A stretch of DNA of 64,000 bases from Enterococcus xiangfangensis (GTDB lineage: Bacteria; Bacillota; Bacilli; Lactobacillales; Enterococcaceae). The stretch spans positions 124,001-188,000 of the forward strand of contig NZ_BJDX01000006.1 of NCBI RefSeq assembly GCF_005405365.1, read 5' to 3'. Every line of letters begins with the position of its first letter. The stretch's first letter is position 1. Position numbers and translations under genes: made by a program. Shown in pieces: positions 45,316 through 55,443 of the stretch. The notes beneath the pieces are model-generated. The model was not told the origin of the DNA. It searched no databases and saw only the letters and a list, made by a program, of their open reading frames with translations.

Positions 45316-47718
45316 ATGAATTTAGCACAAGTGATTGTGGATGTCCCTTCGATGCAGACAGATCAGCCTTTCAGCTACTTGATCCCGCCTCACTTAGCAG
45401 TAGAGATCGGCATGCGGGTAGAAGTTGGTTTTGGTCCGCGGCATGTTCAAGGATTCGTGGTGGGATTTGAAACAGCAACCCAGCCGCTACCGGCTAATTT
45501 GAAACCGATCATTCGAGTATTAGACCTGGCCCCTGTTTTGAACCGAGAGTTATTAGCATTGGCAGATTATATGAAAGAGACGACGTTTGCCTTTAAAGTG
45601 ACGTGCTTGCAAACGATGCTGCCGAGCGTAATGAAAGCCGATTATCAGAAACGGTTGTACCTTATAGGTGATGATCCAACCATTCAAGCAAAATATTTTG
45701 GCACTGATGATTCGTTGAGCTGGGAAGAAGCGGAAACACAAGGCTGGCTGAAAGAACTAGCCGTTTTGCGTGAACAAGGGATTGTTGAACTGCGTTATGA
45801 AGTTCATACAAAAAATAAAATAAAAACCGAACGCTATATCAAACGGCTTTTCAAACAAGAAAGATTGGCTGAACTAAAAGCGGAACTGCGCAAAAATTCC
45901 TACAAGCAAGTTCAATTACTGGATTATTTAGTAAAACTTGCGGATGAAGAATTCGTTTCTGTCAAACAAATGAAAGCCGAAGATTTTTCTTTAGCTAATT
46001 TGAATCAGGCAGAGCAAAAAGGCTGGTTGGCATTTGAAGCTGTTGAAAAATATCGTGATCCTTATGCTGAAAAAGAGATCAAACAAACTTCCGCGCTAGA
46101 GCTGAACAGCGAACAAAAGCTTGCTTATGAGGCGATCAGCCAAAAATGTGCCGAACAAGAACACCGCGTCTTTTTATTAGAAGGCGTGACCGGCAGCGGA
46201 AAGACTGAAGTTTATTTGCAAGTCATTCAAGATGTATTGGCAAAAGGACAGACTGCAATGATGCTAGTACCGGAAATTTCGTTGACGCCGCAGATGGCAA
46301 CGCGGTTCAAAGCGCGTTTCGGCAGTGAAGTGGCAGTTTTGCACAGTGGATTGTCACAAGGTGAAAAATATGATGAATGGCGTAAATTAGAACGCGGAGA
46401 AGCCCATGTAGTTGTAGGCGCTCGCTCAGCCATCTTCGCTCCGTTAGAAAATCTAGGAGTGATTATCATCGATGAAGAACATGAGACGAGCTACAAACAG
46501 GAAGAGTCACCGCGATATCATGCGCGAGACTTAGCGATTTGGCGTGGGAATTATCATCACTGTCCTGTAGTTTTAGGCAGTGCAACACCATCGTTGGAAT
46601 CACGTGCACGCGGACAAAAAGGTGTCTATCAGTTATTAAAATTGACGAGACGAGCCAATGAGCAGGCCAAGCTACCAACTGTTGAAATCGTCGATATGCG
46701 TGAAGAGATGCAGCGCCGGTTGAATTCTTCCTTTTCGGAAAACTTAGAAAATAAATTGCGGGATCGGCTAGAAAAAGGCGAGCAAAGCGTGCTTTTATTG
46801 AATCGCCGCGGATATTCCTCGTTTGTGATGTGCCGAGATTGCGGATTTGTTTTGCCTTGTCCGAATTGCGATATTTCATTGACTTTGCATATGGATACTA
46901 AAACAATGCGCTGCCATTATTGCGGACATGAAGAAGGCATTCCTCATCGCTGCCCAAATTGCGGGAAGGATAAGATCCGCTATTTTGGCACAGGAACGGA
47001 AAAAGTTCAAGAAGAATTAGCACAATTGATTCCAGAAGCTCGAGTTTTGCGGATGGATGTCGATACGACCAGACGTAAAGGTGCTCACGAAAAAATCTTG
47101 ACGACTTTTGGCGAACGCAAAGCGGATATTTTATTAGGTACGCAGATGATTGCTAAGGGCTTAGACTTTCCAAACGTCACATTAGTCGGCGTGTTAAATG
47201 CAGATACGGCGTTGAATCTGCCGGATTTTCGTTCCAGCGAACGGACCTTCCAATTACTGACACAAGTCAGCGGCCGAGCGGGTCGAGGGGCGAAAGCTGG
47301 GGAAGTAGTGATTCAAACGTTCAACCCGGAACATTATACGATCAAGTTGGCGCAGCATCACGATTACGAGAATTTTTTCAAACAAGAGATGCAGATTCGG
47401 CATCAAACGGATTATCCACCCTATTATTACACGGTCAAAGTAACAGTCTCACATCAAGAAGAGATCCGAGCCGCTCAAAAAGCTTTTCAATTAGCTAAAC
47501 AGCTGCAACAGCAATTAAGCCCGCAAAGTATATTGTTAGGACCTACGCCGGGCGCTGTTTTGCGAATCAAAAATCGTTATTATTATCAATTGATCATTAA
47601 ATATAAAAATGAACCGAAGTTACGAGCGGTTTTAGCCGATATTTTACAAGTTAGTCAAAAAGATCAACGTCAAGGCTTATTGATCGCTATTGACAATGAA
47701 CCGATGTATTTTATTTAA
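45316..47718 (+). CDS. priA: Primosomal replication restart helicase PriA
   Basis: An 800-residue superfamily-2 helicase that reloads the replisome at stalled forks. After the N-terminal fork-binding domain come Walker A 'GVTGSGKTEVY' near residue 293, the DEEH box 'IIIDEEHETSYKQ' near 382, a zinc insertion with eight Cys ('CRDCGFVLPCPNC', 'CHYCGHEEGIPHRCPNC') near 507-560, and helicase motifs V and VI ('SGRAGRGAKAGEV'). The ATG at 45301 lies before its GGAGG, so 45316 is chosen. Followed by def in a long operon. Confidence 0.96.
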   Translation: MNLAQVIVDVPSMQTDQPFSYLIPPHLAVEIGMRVEVGFGPRHVQGFVVGFETATQPLPANLKPIIRVLDLAPVLNRELLALADYMKETTFAFKVTCLQTMLPSVMKADYQKRLYLIGDDPTIQAKYFGTDDSLSWEEAETQGWLKELAVLREQGIVELRYEVHTKNKIKTERYIKRLFKQERLAELKAELRKNSYKQVQLLDYLVKLADEEFVSVKQMKAEDFSLANLNQAEQKGWLAFEAVEKYRDPYAEKEIKQTSALELNSEQKLAYEAISQKCAEQEHRVFLLEGVTGSGKTEVYLQVIQDVLAKGQTAMMLVPEISLTPQMATRFKARFGSEVAVLHSGLSQGEKYDEWRKLERGEAHVVVGARSAIFAPLENLGVIIIDEEHETSYKQEESPRYHARDLAIWRGNYHHCPVVLGSATPSLESRARGQKGVYQLLKLTRRANEQAKLPTVEIVDMREEMQRRLNSSFSENLENKLRDRLEKGEQSVLLLNRRGYSSFVMCRDCGFVLPCPNCDISLTLHMDTKTMRCHYCGHEEGIPHRCPNCGKDKIRYFGTGTEKVQEELAQLIPEARVLRMDVDTTRRKGAHEKILTTFGERKADILLGTQMIAKGLDFPNVTLVGVLNADTALNLPDFRSSERTFQLLTQVSGRAGRGAKAGEVVIQTFNPEHYTIKLAQHHDYENFFKQEMQIRHQTDYPPYYYTVKVTVSHQEEIRAAQKAFQLAKQLQQQLSPQSILLGPTPGAVLRIKNRYYYQLIIKYKNEPKLRAVLADILQVSQKDQRQGLLIAIDNEPMYFI

Positions 47719-47746
47719 AGTATAAACATGAAGGAGGATGGATGTT

Positions 47747-48238
47747 ATGCGTTATCCGATCATTATTCATCCAGATCAACGTCTGCAAGAAAAAGCTGAA
47801 CCAATCGAATATATCACAGACGAGATTGTGGCATTGCTGGATGATATGTATGAAACAATGGTAGCCCACGATGGAATTGGTCTTGCGGCTCCCCAGATTG
47901 GAAAAAAACTGCGTATTGCAGTGGTAGAAGTCGACGAAGGTGATCGTTTTGATTTCATTAATCCAGAAATCATTGAACGGAAAGGAACCAGTATCGACGT
48001 AGAAGGCTGTCTTTCGATTCCAGAAGTCTATGGGACAGTCGAACGAGCCGATGAAGTAACAGTCCGTTATTATGATCGCGAAGGGTCCGAGATGGAAGTT
48101 ACCGCTTATGGGTATTTAGCTCGTGCCTTTCAACATGAAATCGACCATTTAGATGGAAAATTATTTATTGATCAACTCATCGATCAAATCAAACCAGAAG
48201 ATTTAGAACGTTATATGGAGGAACATGCCGATGACTAA
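47747..48238 (+). CDS. def: Peptide deformylase
   Basis: A 163-residue metal hydrolase that removes the formyl group from nascent proteins. Motifs 'GIGLAAPQIG' near 44, 'EGCLSIPEVYG' near 88 (metal Cys) and 'QHEIDHLDGKLF' near 130 (two His and the catalytic Glu) are complete; the short form without the insertion is the type 1-like class. The ATG at 47738 abuts AAGGAGG, so 47747, nine bases on, is preferred. The end of the gene overlaps the start of fmt by eight bases. Confidence 0.95.
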   Translation: MRYPIIIHPDQRLQEKAEPIEYITDEIVALLDDMYETMVAHDGIGLAAPQIGKKLRIAVVEVDEGDRFDFINPEIIERKGTSIDVEGCLSIPEVYGTVERADEVTVRYYDREGSEMEVTAYGYLARAFQHEIDHLDGKLFIDQLIDQIKPEDLERYMEEHADD

Positions 48239-49172
48239 AATTGTATTTATGGGAACGCCTGCTTTTTCAGTCCCCATCTTAGAAAGTTTAATCGCAGCCG
48301 GCTACGATGTTGCTGCGGTAGTGACACAGCCAGACCGCCCTGTAGGACGAAAAAAAATCATTACTCCGACACCAGTAAAAGAAGCGGCATTAAAACATGA
48401 CCTATTAGTGTTGCAGCCAGAAAAAATCAGCGGCTCACCTGAAATGGAAAAAATCAAAGAATTAGCACCAGATTTGTTGATTACTGCCGCTTTCGGCCAA
48501 TTTTTACCTGAAAAATTATTACAAGTCCCAAAATTAGGTGCAATCAATGTCCATGCGTCACTATTGCCTAAATATCGCGGCGGGGCACCTGTGCATTATG
48601 CGATCATGGAAGGTGAAACAAAAACAGGCGTGACGATCATGGAGATGATCAAGAAAATGGACGCAGGCGGTATCTTCAGCCAGCAAGAAATTTCGATCAC
48701 CAAACAAGACGATGTCGGTACGATGTTTGAAAAATTAAGCCAAGTTGGTAAAGAGTTATTATTAAAGACATTGCCAAAAATTATTTCTGGCGAGTTGAAA
48801 CCTGTTCCGCAAGATGAAACTGAAGTGACTTTTTCGCCAAATATCAGCCGTGAACAAGAAGCAATCGATTGGAAAAAAACAGCTGAGGAAGTGGACAATC
48901 AAGTGCGCGGGATGCACCCATGGCCAGTTGCGTTTACAACTTACGCTGGGGCACGTTGGAAAATTTTTCACGTGACGCCATTGGAAGAAACGACAACTGC
49001 CGCACCAGGCACAATCATTGCTCGAACTAAAAAAGCATTGCATATCGCTTGTGGGAGCGGAACAGTTATCGCAATCGAAGAACTGCAACCCGCAGGCAAA
49101 GCGAAACAAACCGTTCAAGCCTTTTTGAATGGCAGCGGTCAAGCAGTCTCAGAAGGGCAGAAGGTAGAGTAG
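48231..49172 (+). CDS. fmt: Methionyl-tRNA formyltransferase
   Basis: A 313-residue enzyme that formylates initiator Met-tRNA using 10-formyl-THF. 'NVHASLLPKYRGGAP' near residue 108 holds the catalytic Asn/His, and 'EGETKTGVTIM' follows; the C-terminal OB-like tRNA domain is present. The ATG at 48225 is too close to GGAGG; 48231, nine bases away, gives the usual 'MTKIVFMGTP'. Paired with def as in nearly all bacteria. Confidence 0.97.
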   Translation: MTKIVFMGTPAFSVPILESLIAAGYDVAAVVTQPDRPVGRKKIITPTPVKEAALKHDLLVLQPEKISGSPEMEKIKELAPDLLITAAFGQFLPEKLLQVPKLGAINVHASLLPKYRGGAPVHYAIMEGETKTGVTIMEMIKKMDAGGIFSQQEISITKQDDVGTMFEKLSQVGKELLLKTLPKIISGELKPVPQDETEVTFSPNISREQEAIDWKKTAEEVDNQVRGMHPWPVAFTTYAGARWKIFHVTPLEETTTAAPGTIIARTKKALHIACGSGTVIAIEELQPAGKAKQTVQAFLNGSGQAVSEGQKVE

Positions 49173-50525
49173 ATGGCAAAGATTCCTAAAAAGTTATTAC
49201 GTTCCGTTCGTTTCACCGCGCTAGAAGCGATTGAACGAATCAATCGCGGCGGTGCTTATTCCAATTTGTTATTAAATGAACTGATCCAAAAAAATCAAGT
49301 TGACGGCAAAGATACTGCGTTATTGACTGAACTTGTTTACGGCACGATCAGCCGCCAGCTTTTATTGGCCTATGGCATCGAACCATTTATCAAAAAAGCG
49401 AAAAAAGTTGATCCGTGGGTCAAAAGTTTATTGCAGTTATCGGTTTACCAAATGCTTTATTTGGATCGGGTACCCGATCATGCGATTATCAATGAAGCCG
49501 TCGAAATCGCTAAGGCTAAAGGAAATCCCGGTACAGGAAAATTCGTCAACGGTGTCTTGCGTTCAATCCAGCGCGAAGGTGTTCCATCATTGGATTTGAT
49601 CCAAGATCCGATCGAACATTTAGCGACAGAGATCAGTCTACCAAAATTTTTAACAGAAAAATTTGTCGCAGAAATCGGCGAAGCAAAAACTCGCGAAATG
49701 GGGTTATCTTTATTAGAACCAAGTCGGGTCAGTGCCCGAATTGATCTACGTTTTTTAACTCGAGCAGAAGCAGTCGAAGCGTTGGAAGAAGATGGGATCG
49801 AAGCACGAATCAGCGAACTTTCGCCTTATGGTATCGTAGCGGACAAAGGCTTTTTAGCCGGCAGTGAGCTGTTCCAAAATGGTTGGCTGACGATCCAAGA
49901 TGAAAGTTCGATGTTAGTTGCCCAAGCATTGCAAGTTGAACCTGGTCAAAAAGTACTGGATGCTTGTGCGGCTCCAGGTGGGAAAACGACGCATATCGCA
50001 GCTTTGCTGCAAGGCGACGGCTCAGTGACTGCACTAGATATCCACGATCATAAATTAGAGCTTGTGCGTGAAAATGCGGATCGTTTACGCGTAAGCGATA
50101 GGGTAGTGACGAAAAAAATGGATGCTCGCGAAGCTTCGGCTAATTTTCATCCGAATAGTTTTGACCGCATCTTAGTTGATGCACCGTGTTCTGGGTTGGG
50201 TTTAATGCGGCGAAAACCTGATATTAAATATCAGAAAAAACCGCAAGATTTTGTTCAGCTGCCGATTATCCAACAGGAAATTTTAAAAAATTGCGCACCG
50301 ACATTGAAATCTGGTGGAATTATGGTATACAGTACATGTACAATTGCGCCAGCAGAAAATCAAGAAGTGGTCGCTGAATTTTTGGCAACACATCCCGATT
50401 TTGAAAAAATCGAATTAGACTTAGAAGCAAAATTACAGCCAGCGATCCATGATCAGATGTTGGTTTTATATCCAGAAATGTTTATGACAGATGGCTTCTT
50501 TATTTGTGCAATGCGAAAAAAATAG
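49173..50525 (+). CDS. rsmB: 16S rRNA (cytosine-967-C5)-methyltransferase RsmB
   Basis: A 450-residue SAM-dependent methyltransferase. An N-terminal NusB-like RNA-binding domain (about 1-140) leads to the Rossmann core with 'VLDACAAPGGKTTHIA' near residue 262, 'DAPCSGLGLMRRKPDIK' near 333 and 'VYSTCTI' near 386, giving the two Cys of the m5C mechanism. The ATG directly follows the fmt stop (the stop's last base is adjacent), with AGAAGG before it. Confidence 0.95.
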   Translation: MAKIPKKLLRSVRFTALEAIERINRGGAYSNLLLNELIQKNQVDGKDTALLTELVYGTISRQLLLAYGIEPFIKKAKKVDPWVKSLLQLSVYQMLYLDRVPDHAIINEAVEIAKAKGNPGTGKFVNGVLRSIQREGVPSLDLIQDPIEHLATEISLPKFLTEKFVAEIGEAKTREMGLSLLEPSRVSARIDLRFLTRAEAVEALEEDGIEARISELSPYGIVADKGFLAGSELFQNGWLTIQDESSMLVAQALQVEPGQKVLDACAAPGGKTTHIAALLQGDGSVTALDIHDHKLELVRENADRLRVSDRVVTKKMDAREASANFHPNSFDRILVDAPCSGLGLMRRKPDIKYQKKPQDFVQLPIIQQEILKNCAPTLKSGGIMVYSTCTIAPAENQEVVAEFLATHPDFEKIELDLEAKLQPAIHDQMLVLYPEMFMTDGFFICAMRKK

Positions 50526-50546
50526 GTGAATGAGGTGGACAAAAAG

Positions 50547-51290
50547 ATGGAGATTCAATTTCAATCAGACATCGGCAAGCGGCGAAATATGAACCAAGAC
50601 TATGCCAATGTTTTTACTAATCAAGCCGGGATGTATTTGGCGATCTTAGCCGATGGCATGGGTGGTCATCTAGCCGGAGATGTAGCTAGCAAAATGGCGG
50701 TCGATGGTTTAGGCGCTGCTTGGTCGACCTCAACGATCGCGCAGCCGGAAGAAGCAACCCAATGGTTTTTAGAAGAAATCCAAAAAATCAACGAAGCAAT
50801 CTATCAAGAAGGCATCCTCCATCCAGAGATGCAAGGAATGGGCACGACAATCGTCAGCACAGCGTTACTAGACGACAAATTTGTCTTGGCTCACGTTGGT
50901 GACAGCCGCGCTTACTTGATCCAAAATGGAGAACTGCAACAATTGACAGATGATCATTCGTTAGTCAATGAACTATTGAAATCAGGGGAAATCACTGAAG
51001 AAATGGCGGCGGTTCATCCGCAAAAAAATGTTTTGACTCGTTCTGTAGGCTTTGCTGGAGAAGTCAAGACGGATGTTTCGCAACATCAATGTCAGCTGAA
51101 TGATTATTTATTGTTGTGTTCCGACGGCTTGACCAATATGGTGAGCGAAGCCGATATTTTAGCAATCGTGAAAAGTGATCAATCATTGGAAGCTAAGACG
51201 AAACAATTGATCAATGCAGCTAATGACGCTGGCGGCGCAGACAATATCACTGTTTTGCTGATCCATTTTGAAGGGGAGGCTCGTCCATGA
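50547..51290 (+). CDS. ireP: PP2C-type serine/threonine phosphatase (IreP/PrpC)
   Basis: A 247-residue PPM phosphatase that reverses phosphorylation by the neighbouring kinase. Metal-binding Asp residues appear in 'NQDYANVF', '[12 protein letters not shown]' near 37 and 'CSDGLTNM' near 193, with '[11 protein letters not shown]' at the end. A GTG at 50526 is in frame but without an SD; ATG 50547 has GAGGTGG eight bases upstream. In E. faecalis the homologous pair IreP/IreK sets cephalosporin resistance. Its stop overlaps the kinase start by four bases. Confidence 0.93.
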   Translation: MEIQFQSDIGKRRNMNQDYANVFTNQAGMYLAILADGMGGHLAGDVASKMAVDGLGAAWSTSTIAQPEEATQWFLEEIQKINEAIYQEGILHPEMQGMGTTIVSTALLDDKFVLAHVGDSRAYLIQNGELQQLTDDHSLVNELLKSGEITEEMAAVHPQKNVLTRSVGFAGEVKTDVSQHQCQLNDYLLLCSDGLTNMVSEADILAIVKSDQSLEAKTKQLINAANDAGGADNITVLLIHFEGEARP

Positions 51291-53443
51291 TTGAAATAGG
51301 CAAGTTGGTCAATGGACGTTATAAGATCATCGCCACTATCGGCAGCGGCGGTATGGCTAACGTCTTTTTGGCCCGCGATTTAATCTTGGATCGTGATGTT
51401 GCCATCAAAATATTGCGCTTTAATTTTCAAAATGATCAAACTGCGATTCGGCGCTTTCAACGTGAAGCTTTAGCGGCAACGGAAATGGTTCATCCCAATA
51501 TCGTTGGCGTTTATGATGTGGATGAAGAAAGCGGTATGCAGTATTTGGTTATGGAATATGTGAAAGGAATGGATCTGAAACGCTATATTCAAACGCGTTC
51601 ACCGATTCCTTATAATAAAATTGTGGATATCATGGAACAAATTTTATCCGCAGTAAGTTTGGCACATGCTCACGGAATCATCCATCGTGACTTGAAGCCG
51701 CAAAATATTTTGATGGATCAGGCTGGCGTGGTAAAAATCACGGACTTTGGGATTGCTATCGCCTTATCTGAAACGTCTTTGACCCAAACAAACTCTATGC
51801 TGGGCTCGGTGCATTATTTATCACCAGAACAAGCCCGCGGCAGTATGGCAACAAAACAATCAGATATTTATGCTTTGGGGATCATTTTGTATGAGATGAT
51901 CACTGGCAACGTACCTTTTGACGGAGAGTCCGCAGTGACGATTGCACTGAAACACTTTCAAGATGAGATGCCGTCAGTAAAAGGATTCGATCCAGCAGTA
52001 CCGCAAGCTTTAGAAAATATCGTCATGCATGCGACTGCGAAGGAACCGACTGATCGTTACCGGACAGCCGACGAGATGGCTGCCGATCTGGCAACTTCAC
52101 TGACACCAGAACGGGTCAATGAATTGCCGTGGCGACCAACAGTGATGCTGGACGAAACGAAGGTGCTGACTCCGATTCAGCCAACAACTCTTCCAGCAGA
52201 AGAGCCTAAAGAACAAGAGCCGGTTGTAGAAGAAAAACCAAAAAAGAAAAAAGGAAAAAAGCGATTTATTTTTATTGCTCTGTTGTTTTTGTTGGCATTT
52301 GGCGGAACAGCCGCCTATCTGTTAACCAGTTCAGCAGAAATTGCTGTGCCACAAGTAAAAGATATGAGTGAAACCGAAGCACGCTCGGCGTTAGAAGCTG
52401 CCAAGTTAACGGTTGACAGTGAGACAGACGAAGTGCCGAGTGACACGATCAAAAAAGGCCGGATCGTTAAAACCAATCCTGAGGCGGGCACTATGATCAA
52501 AAGAAGCCGCTCGGTTCGCTTATATGTCAGCTCAGGTACTCAAAAAGTCACGATAAAAGATTACGCTGGCGAACTGATCGATGATGTAAAAGAAGATTTG
52601 AATAAGATTGGTTTTTTAGATAAAAATATTCGAATCGAAAAGGTCAACGATGAATCTGTTCCAGCGGATGAAGTAATCAGTCAAACGCCTAAAGCAGGTT
52701 CAAAAGTCAGTCCTAAAGAAGATGAGATCGTTCTGGAAGTTTCTGCTGGTCCGGAAACATTTAAAATTGGCAAATACGATAAAATGACGTACGAGGAAGC
52801 AGAACAAAGCTTACTGCAACTAGGAATCGCTAAAAGCCAAATCAATCGAGTTGATGAATCGAGTGAAACGGTACCGGCGGAAGAAGTGATTAGTCAAAAT
52901 CCGGTCAGCGGAACAGAAGTAACGACTAAAGATGAAATTACCTTAAAAGTCAGTACTGGTACGGCTTATATTAAATTAGATGATCTAGCTAATCAGGACA
53001 AAGCCGCGGCAGAGGAAATCATCTCAAATCTGGGATTGAATTATTCTGAACAGCAGGAATTTTCAGATGAAGTAGCCGCTGGAAAAGTTATCCGAACAGA
53101 TCCTGGCGCTGGGTCGACCTCACTCAAAGCAGGCGATACGGTGAATGTTTACATTTCTAAAGGACCTGAAGAGAAAGAAACGACTTTTGATGTAACGATT
53201 TCAGCTGGATTTACAGGTTCGGATGATCAGCAAGATACGATCACAGTATTGTTGAAAGACAAAAAGAATTCAACTGCGGCGTCAGTTTTAGATTTCAAAT
53301 TGGATAAAAATACTCCGTCGACAGAACAGACGGTTTCTGTAACGGTTGCTGAGGGTGGATCAGGTACAATCGAAGTCCGTCGAAATGGTAAATCAGCCGT
53401 TACAAAAAATGTACAAAAAGCCGAAACAATTACAGTGCCGTAG
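51287..53443 (+). CDS. ireK: PASTA-domain serine/threonine kinase IreK (Stk/PrkC)
   Basis: A 718-residue transmembrane kinase. The N-terminal Hanks-type domain (about 10-270) has '[11 protein letters not shown]' (Gly loop), 'VAIKIL' (Lys), '[10 protein letters not shown]' and 'TDFGIA'. A Lys-rich stretch precedes one membrane helix at about 325-345. Outside are four PASTA repeats (about 352-625), which bind muropeptides or lipid II, and a further beta-rich tail of about 80 residues. It senses cell-wall stress and, in enterococci, drives intrinsic cephalosporin resistance. Followed by a terminator. Confidence 0.95.
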   Translation: MIEIGKLVNGRYKIIATIGSGGMANVFLARDLILDRDVAIKILRFNFQNDQTAIRRFQREALAATEMVHPNIVGVYDVDEESGMQYLVMEYVKGMDLKRYIQTRSPIPYNKIVDIMEQILSAVSLAHAHGIIHRDLKPQNILMDQAGVVKITDFGIAIALSETSLTQTNSMLGSVHYLSPEQARGSMATKQSDIYALGIILYEMITGNVPFDGESAVTIALKHFQDEMPSVKGFDPAVPQALENIVMHATAKEPTDRYRTADEMAADLATSLTPERVNELPWRPTVMLDETKVLTPIQPTTLPAEEPKEQEPVVEEKPKKKKGKKRFIFIALLFLLAFGGTAAYLLTSSAEIAVPQVKDMSETEARSALEAAKLTVDSETDEVPSDTIKKGRIVKTNPEAGTMIKRSRSVRLYVSSGTQKVTIKDYAGELIDDVKEDLNKIGFLDKNIRIEKVNDESVPADEVISQTPKAGSKVSPKEDEIVLEVSAGPETFKIGKYDKMTYEEAEQSLLQLGIAKSQINRVDESSETVPAEEVISQNPVSGTEVTTKDEITLKVSTGTAYIKLDDLANQDKAAAEEIISNLGLNYSEQQEFSDEVAAGKVIRTDPGAGSTSLKAGDTVNVYISKGPEEKETTFDVTISAGFTGSDDQQDTITVLLKDKKNSTAASVLDFKLDKNTPSTEQTVSVTVAEGGSGTIEVRRNGKSAVTKNVQKAETITVP

Positions 53444-53570
53444 AAAAAATGGGATTGTAACAGAAGTGGATAACTTCAAGAATCAGTCAAAATTTTCGTA
53501 AACTATTTTTCAAATTTTCGTGAAATTTCGCCTGATTTCTAAAGGTGCTTCTAGAACACCAGCTAGTTTG

Positions 53571-53612
53571 AAAAAGGGAGTATGACAAAATTTTTGTCAT
53601 ACTCCCTTTTTA
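53571..53612 (+). terminator. Terminator after ireK
   Basis: AAAAAGGGAGTATGACAAA and its exact complement form a 19-bp stem. The long operon priA to ireK ends here; it lies about 130 bases beyond the stop. Confidence 0.9.
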
Positions 53613-53766
53613 GGTTATTTGTACTGTAATTGTTTTTGAAGTATGCTACAATGAAAGTAAAATTCAAAAGGACGAATGGATCAAAGGATCGTGCCTTTAT
53701 GTGTGAAGTTTTCAGTAGACAATTTGGAGTGATTTTTCGTTTGGAAAGAATTCCTACAAAAAGGAG
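53613..53766 (+). promoter_or_regulatory. rsgA promoter region and leader
   Basis: An extended -10, TGCTACAAT, lies at 53644-53652. The leader contains a 17-codon open frame from an ATG at 53676 with a weak AAAAGGA, probably chance. Confidence 0.45.
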
Positions 53767-54645
53767 ATGAGCCGGATCAAAGGACAGATTCGTAAAGCCC
53801 TTAGCGGTTTTTATTATGTTGCTAGTGAAGGAAAAAGTTATCAGACACGTGCCCGAGGAAATTTTCGTAAAAAGAAACTGACCCCTCTAGTTGGCGATGA
53901 AGTGATTTTCAGCAGTGAGGAAAATAGTGAAGGGTATATTCTTGAACTATTGCCGCGAAAAAATGACTTGGTGCGTCCACCGGTCGCAAACGTGGATCAA
54001 GGGGTAGTCGTGACCAGTTTGGTTGAACCTAATTTGTCATATAACTTGTTGGATCGTTTTTTAGTTACGCTAGAAAATAAAAATATTCACCCCATCATCT
54101 ATTTGTCAAAAACTGATTTAGTAGCCGATCAAAAGCTGGTGGAGGAAATTCGTTCGGTTTATGAACCTTTAGGTTATCCCGTGATCGACGGGGAACAAGA
54201 CAAACAGAAACTGACGGATCTGTTTGCGGATAAATTGACAGTTTTTATGGGACAATCTGGAGCTGGAAAATCGACGTTGTTAAATGACGTCTCGCCGGGA
54301 TTGGATCTGAAAACGGGAGAGATCTCCGATTCATTAGGTCGAGGACGCCATACTACACGGCATGTAGAACTGTTGGAGCTGTTTGGTGGATTGGTAGCGG
54401 ATACTCCAGGGTTCAGCTCGATCGATTTTTTGACGATTTCTGTTGAAGAACTGCCTAAAGAATTTCCTGAATTTCGCGCGGCGGCTGGAGCTTGTCGGTT
54501 TCGAGAATGCCGTCATGTAAAAGAACCCGGCTGTGCCGTAAAACAGCAGCTGGAAGAAGGCAAGATCGCTCAAACCCGTTACGATAATTACTTGCAATTT
54601 TTGCAGGAAATCGAAAAGCGCCGTCCAATTTATAAAAAGAAATAA
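53767..54645 (+). CDS. rsgA: Ribosome small-subunit-dependent GTPase A
   Basis: A 292-residue circularly permuted GTPase that helps mature the 30S subunit. An OB domain leads to G4 'SKTDL' near 118, G1 'GQSGAGKSTLLN' near 162 and G3 'DTPGFSS' near 213, then the zinc site 'CRFRECRHVKEPGC' near 247. The start is uncertain: ATG 53767 is directly on AAGGAG, TTG 53740 has a distant GGAG, and the first codon at good spacing is ATC 53776, which would give the usual 'KGQIRKAL' N-terminus; see findings. Terminator at 54677-54700. Confidence 0.93.
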   Translation: MSRIKGQIRKALSGFYYVASEGKSYQTRARGNFRKKKLTPLVGDEVIFSSEENSEGYILELLPRKNDLVRPPVANVDQGVVVTSLVEPNLSYNLLDRFLVTLENKNIHPIIYLSKTDLVADQKLVEEIRSVYEPLGYPVIDGEQDKQKLTDLFADKLTVFMGQSGAGKSTLLNDVSPGLDLKTGEISDSLGRGRHTTRHVELLELFGGLVADTPGFSSIDFLTISVEELPKEFPEFRAAAGACRFRECRHVKEPGCAVKQQLEEGKIAQTRYDNYLQFLQEIEKRRPIYKKK

Positions 54646-54676
54646 GCATGAGACATGCGCGTTTGTTTAAGAATCA

Positions 54677-54700
54677 AAGACATTTGCTGATGTCTTTTTT
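54677..54700 (+). terminator. Terminator after rsgA
   Basis: AAAGACAT/ATGTCTTT with a 6-base loop, then T-run. Confidence 0.8.
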
Positions 54701-54792
54701 GACTCAGCAGAGTATGTAGAACAAAAAAATCGACTTATTTTTTCCAAAAGGAGAAATAAAAATACATGAAACTAAATGGAGGAGTAAAAACA

Positions 54793-55443
54793 ATGAAAAT
54801 TGCCCCATCAATTTTAAGTGCTGATTTTGCACGGTTAGGCGAAGAAGTAAAAATGGTTGAAGAAGCAGGTGTCGATTATATCCACGTGGATGTGATGGAT
54901 GGAAATTTTGTACCGAATATTTCTTTTGGTCAAGTTGTCGTGAGCGCATTGCGTCCGGTAACTAAATTACCATTAGATGTTCATTTGATGATCGCCAATC
55001 CAGAAAATTATATCAATGATTTTGCTAAGGCTGGAGCAGACATCATCATGGCTCATGTGGAAGCAACACCGCATATTCATCGAGTAATCCAAATGATTAA
55101 GGCGGCTGGTGTGAAGCCGGGTGTAGTATTGAATCCAGGGACACCGGTAGATGCAATCAAATATGTTTTAGCTGATGTCGATCAAATCTTAGTGATGACG
55201 GTCAATCCAGGATTTGGTGGTCAATCATTCATCGAGAGTCAAGTCGAAAAAATTGCAGAATTAGATCGTCTGCGTAAAGAACACGGTTATCACTATGAGA
55301 TCGAAGTTGACGGCGGAATCCAACCAGAATCAGCTAAAAAATGTGCTGCAGCTGGAGCAGATGTTTTCGTCGCCGGTTCATATATTTATGACGCAGAGAA
55401 TCCACAAGAAAAAATCAATGCTTTGCGAGCAGCAATCGATTAA
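54793..55443 (+). CDS. rpe: Ribulose-phosphate 3-epimerase
   Basis: A 216-residue TIM-barrel enzyme of the pentose phosphate pathway interconverting ribulose-5-P and xylulose-5-P. 'APSILSADFARLG' at the start, 'HVDVMDGNFVPN' near 34 (metal His/Asp), 'VMTVNPGFGGQ' near 139 and 'EVDGGI' near 175 are complete. An ATG at 54766 lies ahead of the GGAGG; 54793 is preferred and gives the usual N-terminus. Its stop overlaps the thiN start by one base. Confidence 0.96.
   Translation: MKIAPSILSADFARLGEEVKMVEEAGVDYIHVDVMDGNFVPNISFGQVVVSALRPVTKLPLDVHLMIANPENYINDFAKAGADIIMAHVEATPHIHRVIQMIKAAGVKPGVVLNPGTPVDAIKYVLADVDQILVMTVNPGFGGQSFIESQVEKIAELDRLRKEHGYHYEIEVDGGIQPESAKKCAAAGADVFVAGSYIYDAENPQEKINALRAAID

Noticed and set aside
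46466..46879. Minus-strand frame of 137 codons inside priA
   Set aside because: It is antisense to helicase motifs; there is no SD and no family resemblance.
53676..53729. 17-codon frame in the rsgA leader as a leader peptide
   Set aside because: The SD is weak and too close, and the sequence shows no regulatory codon run.
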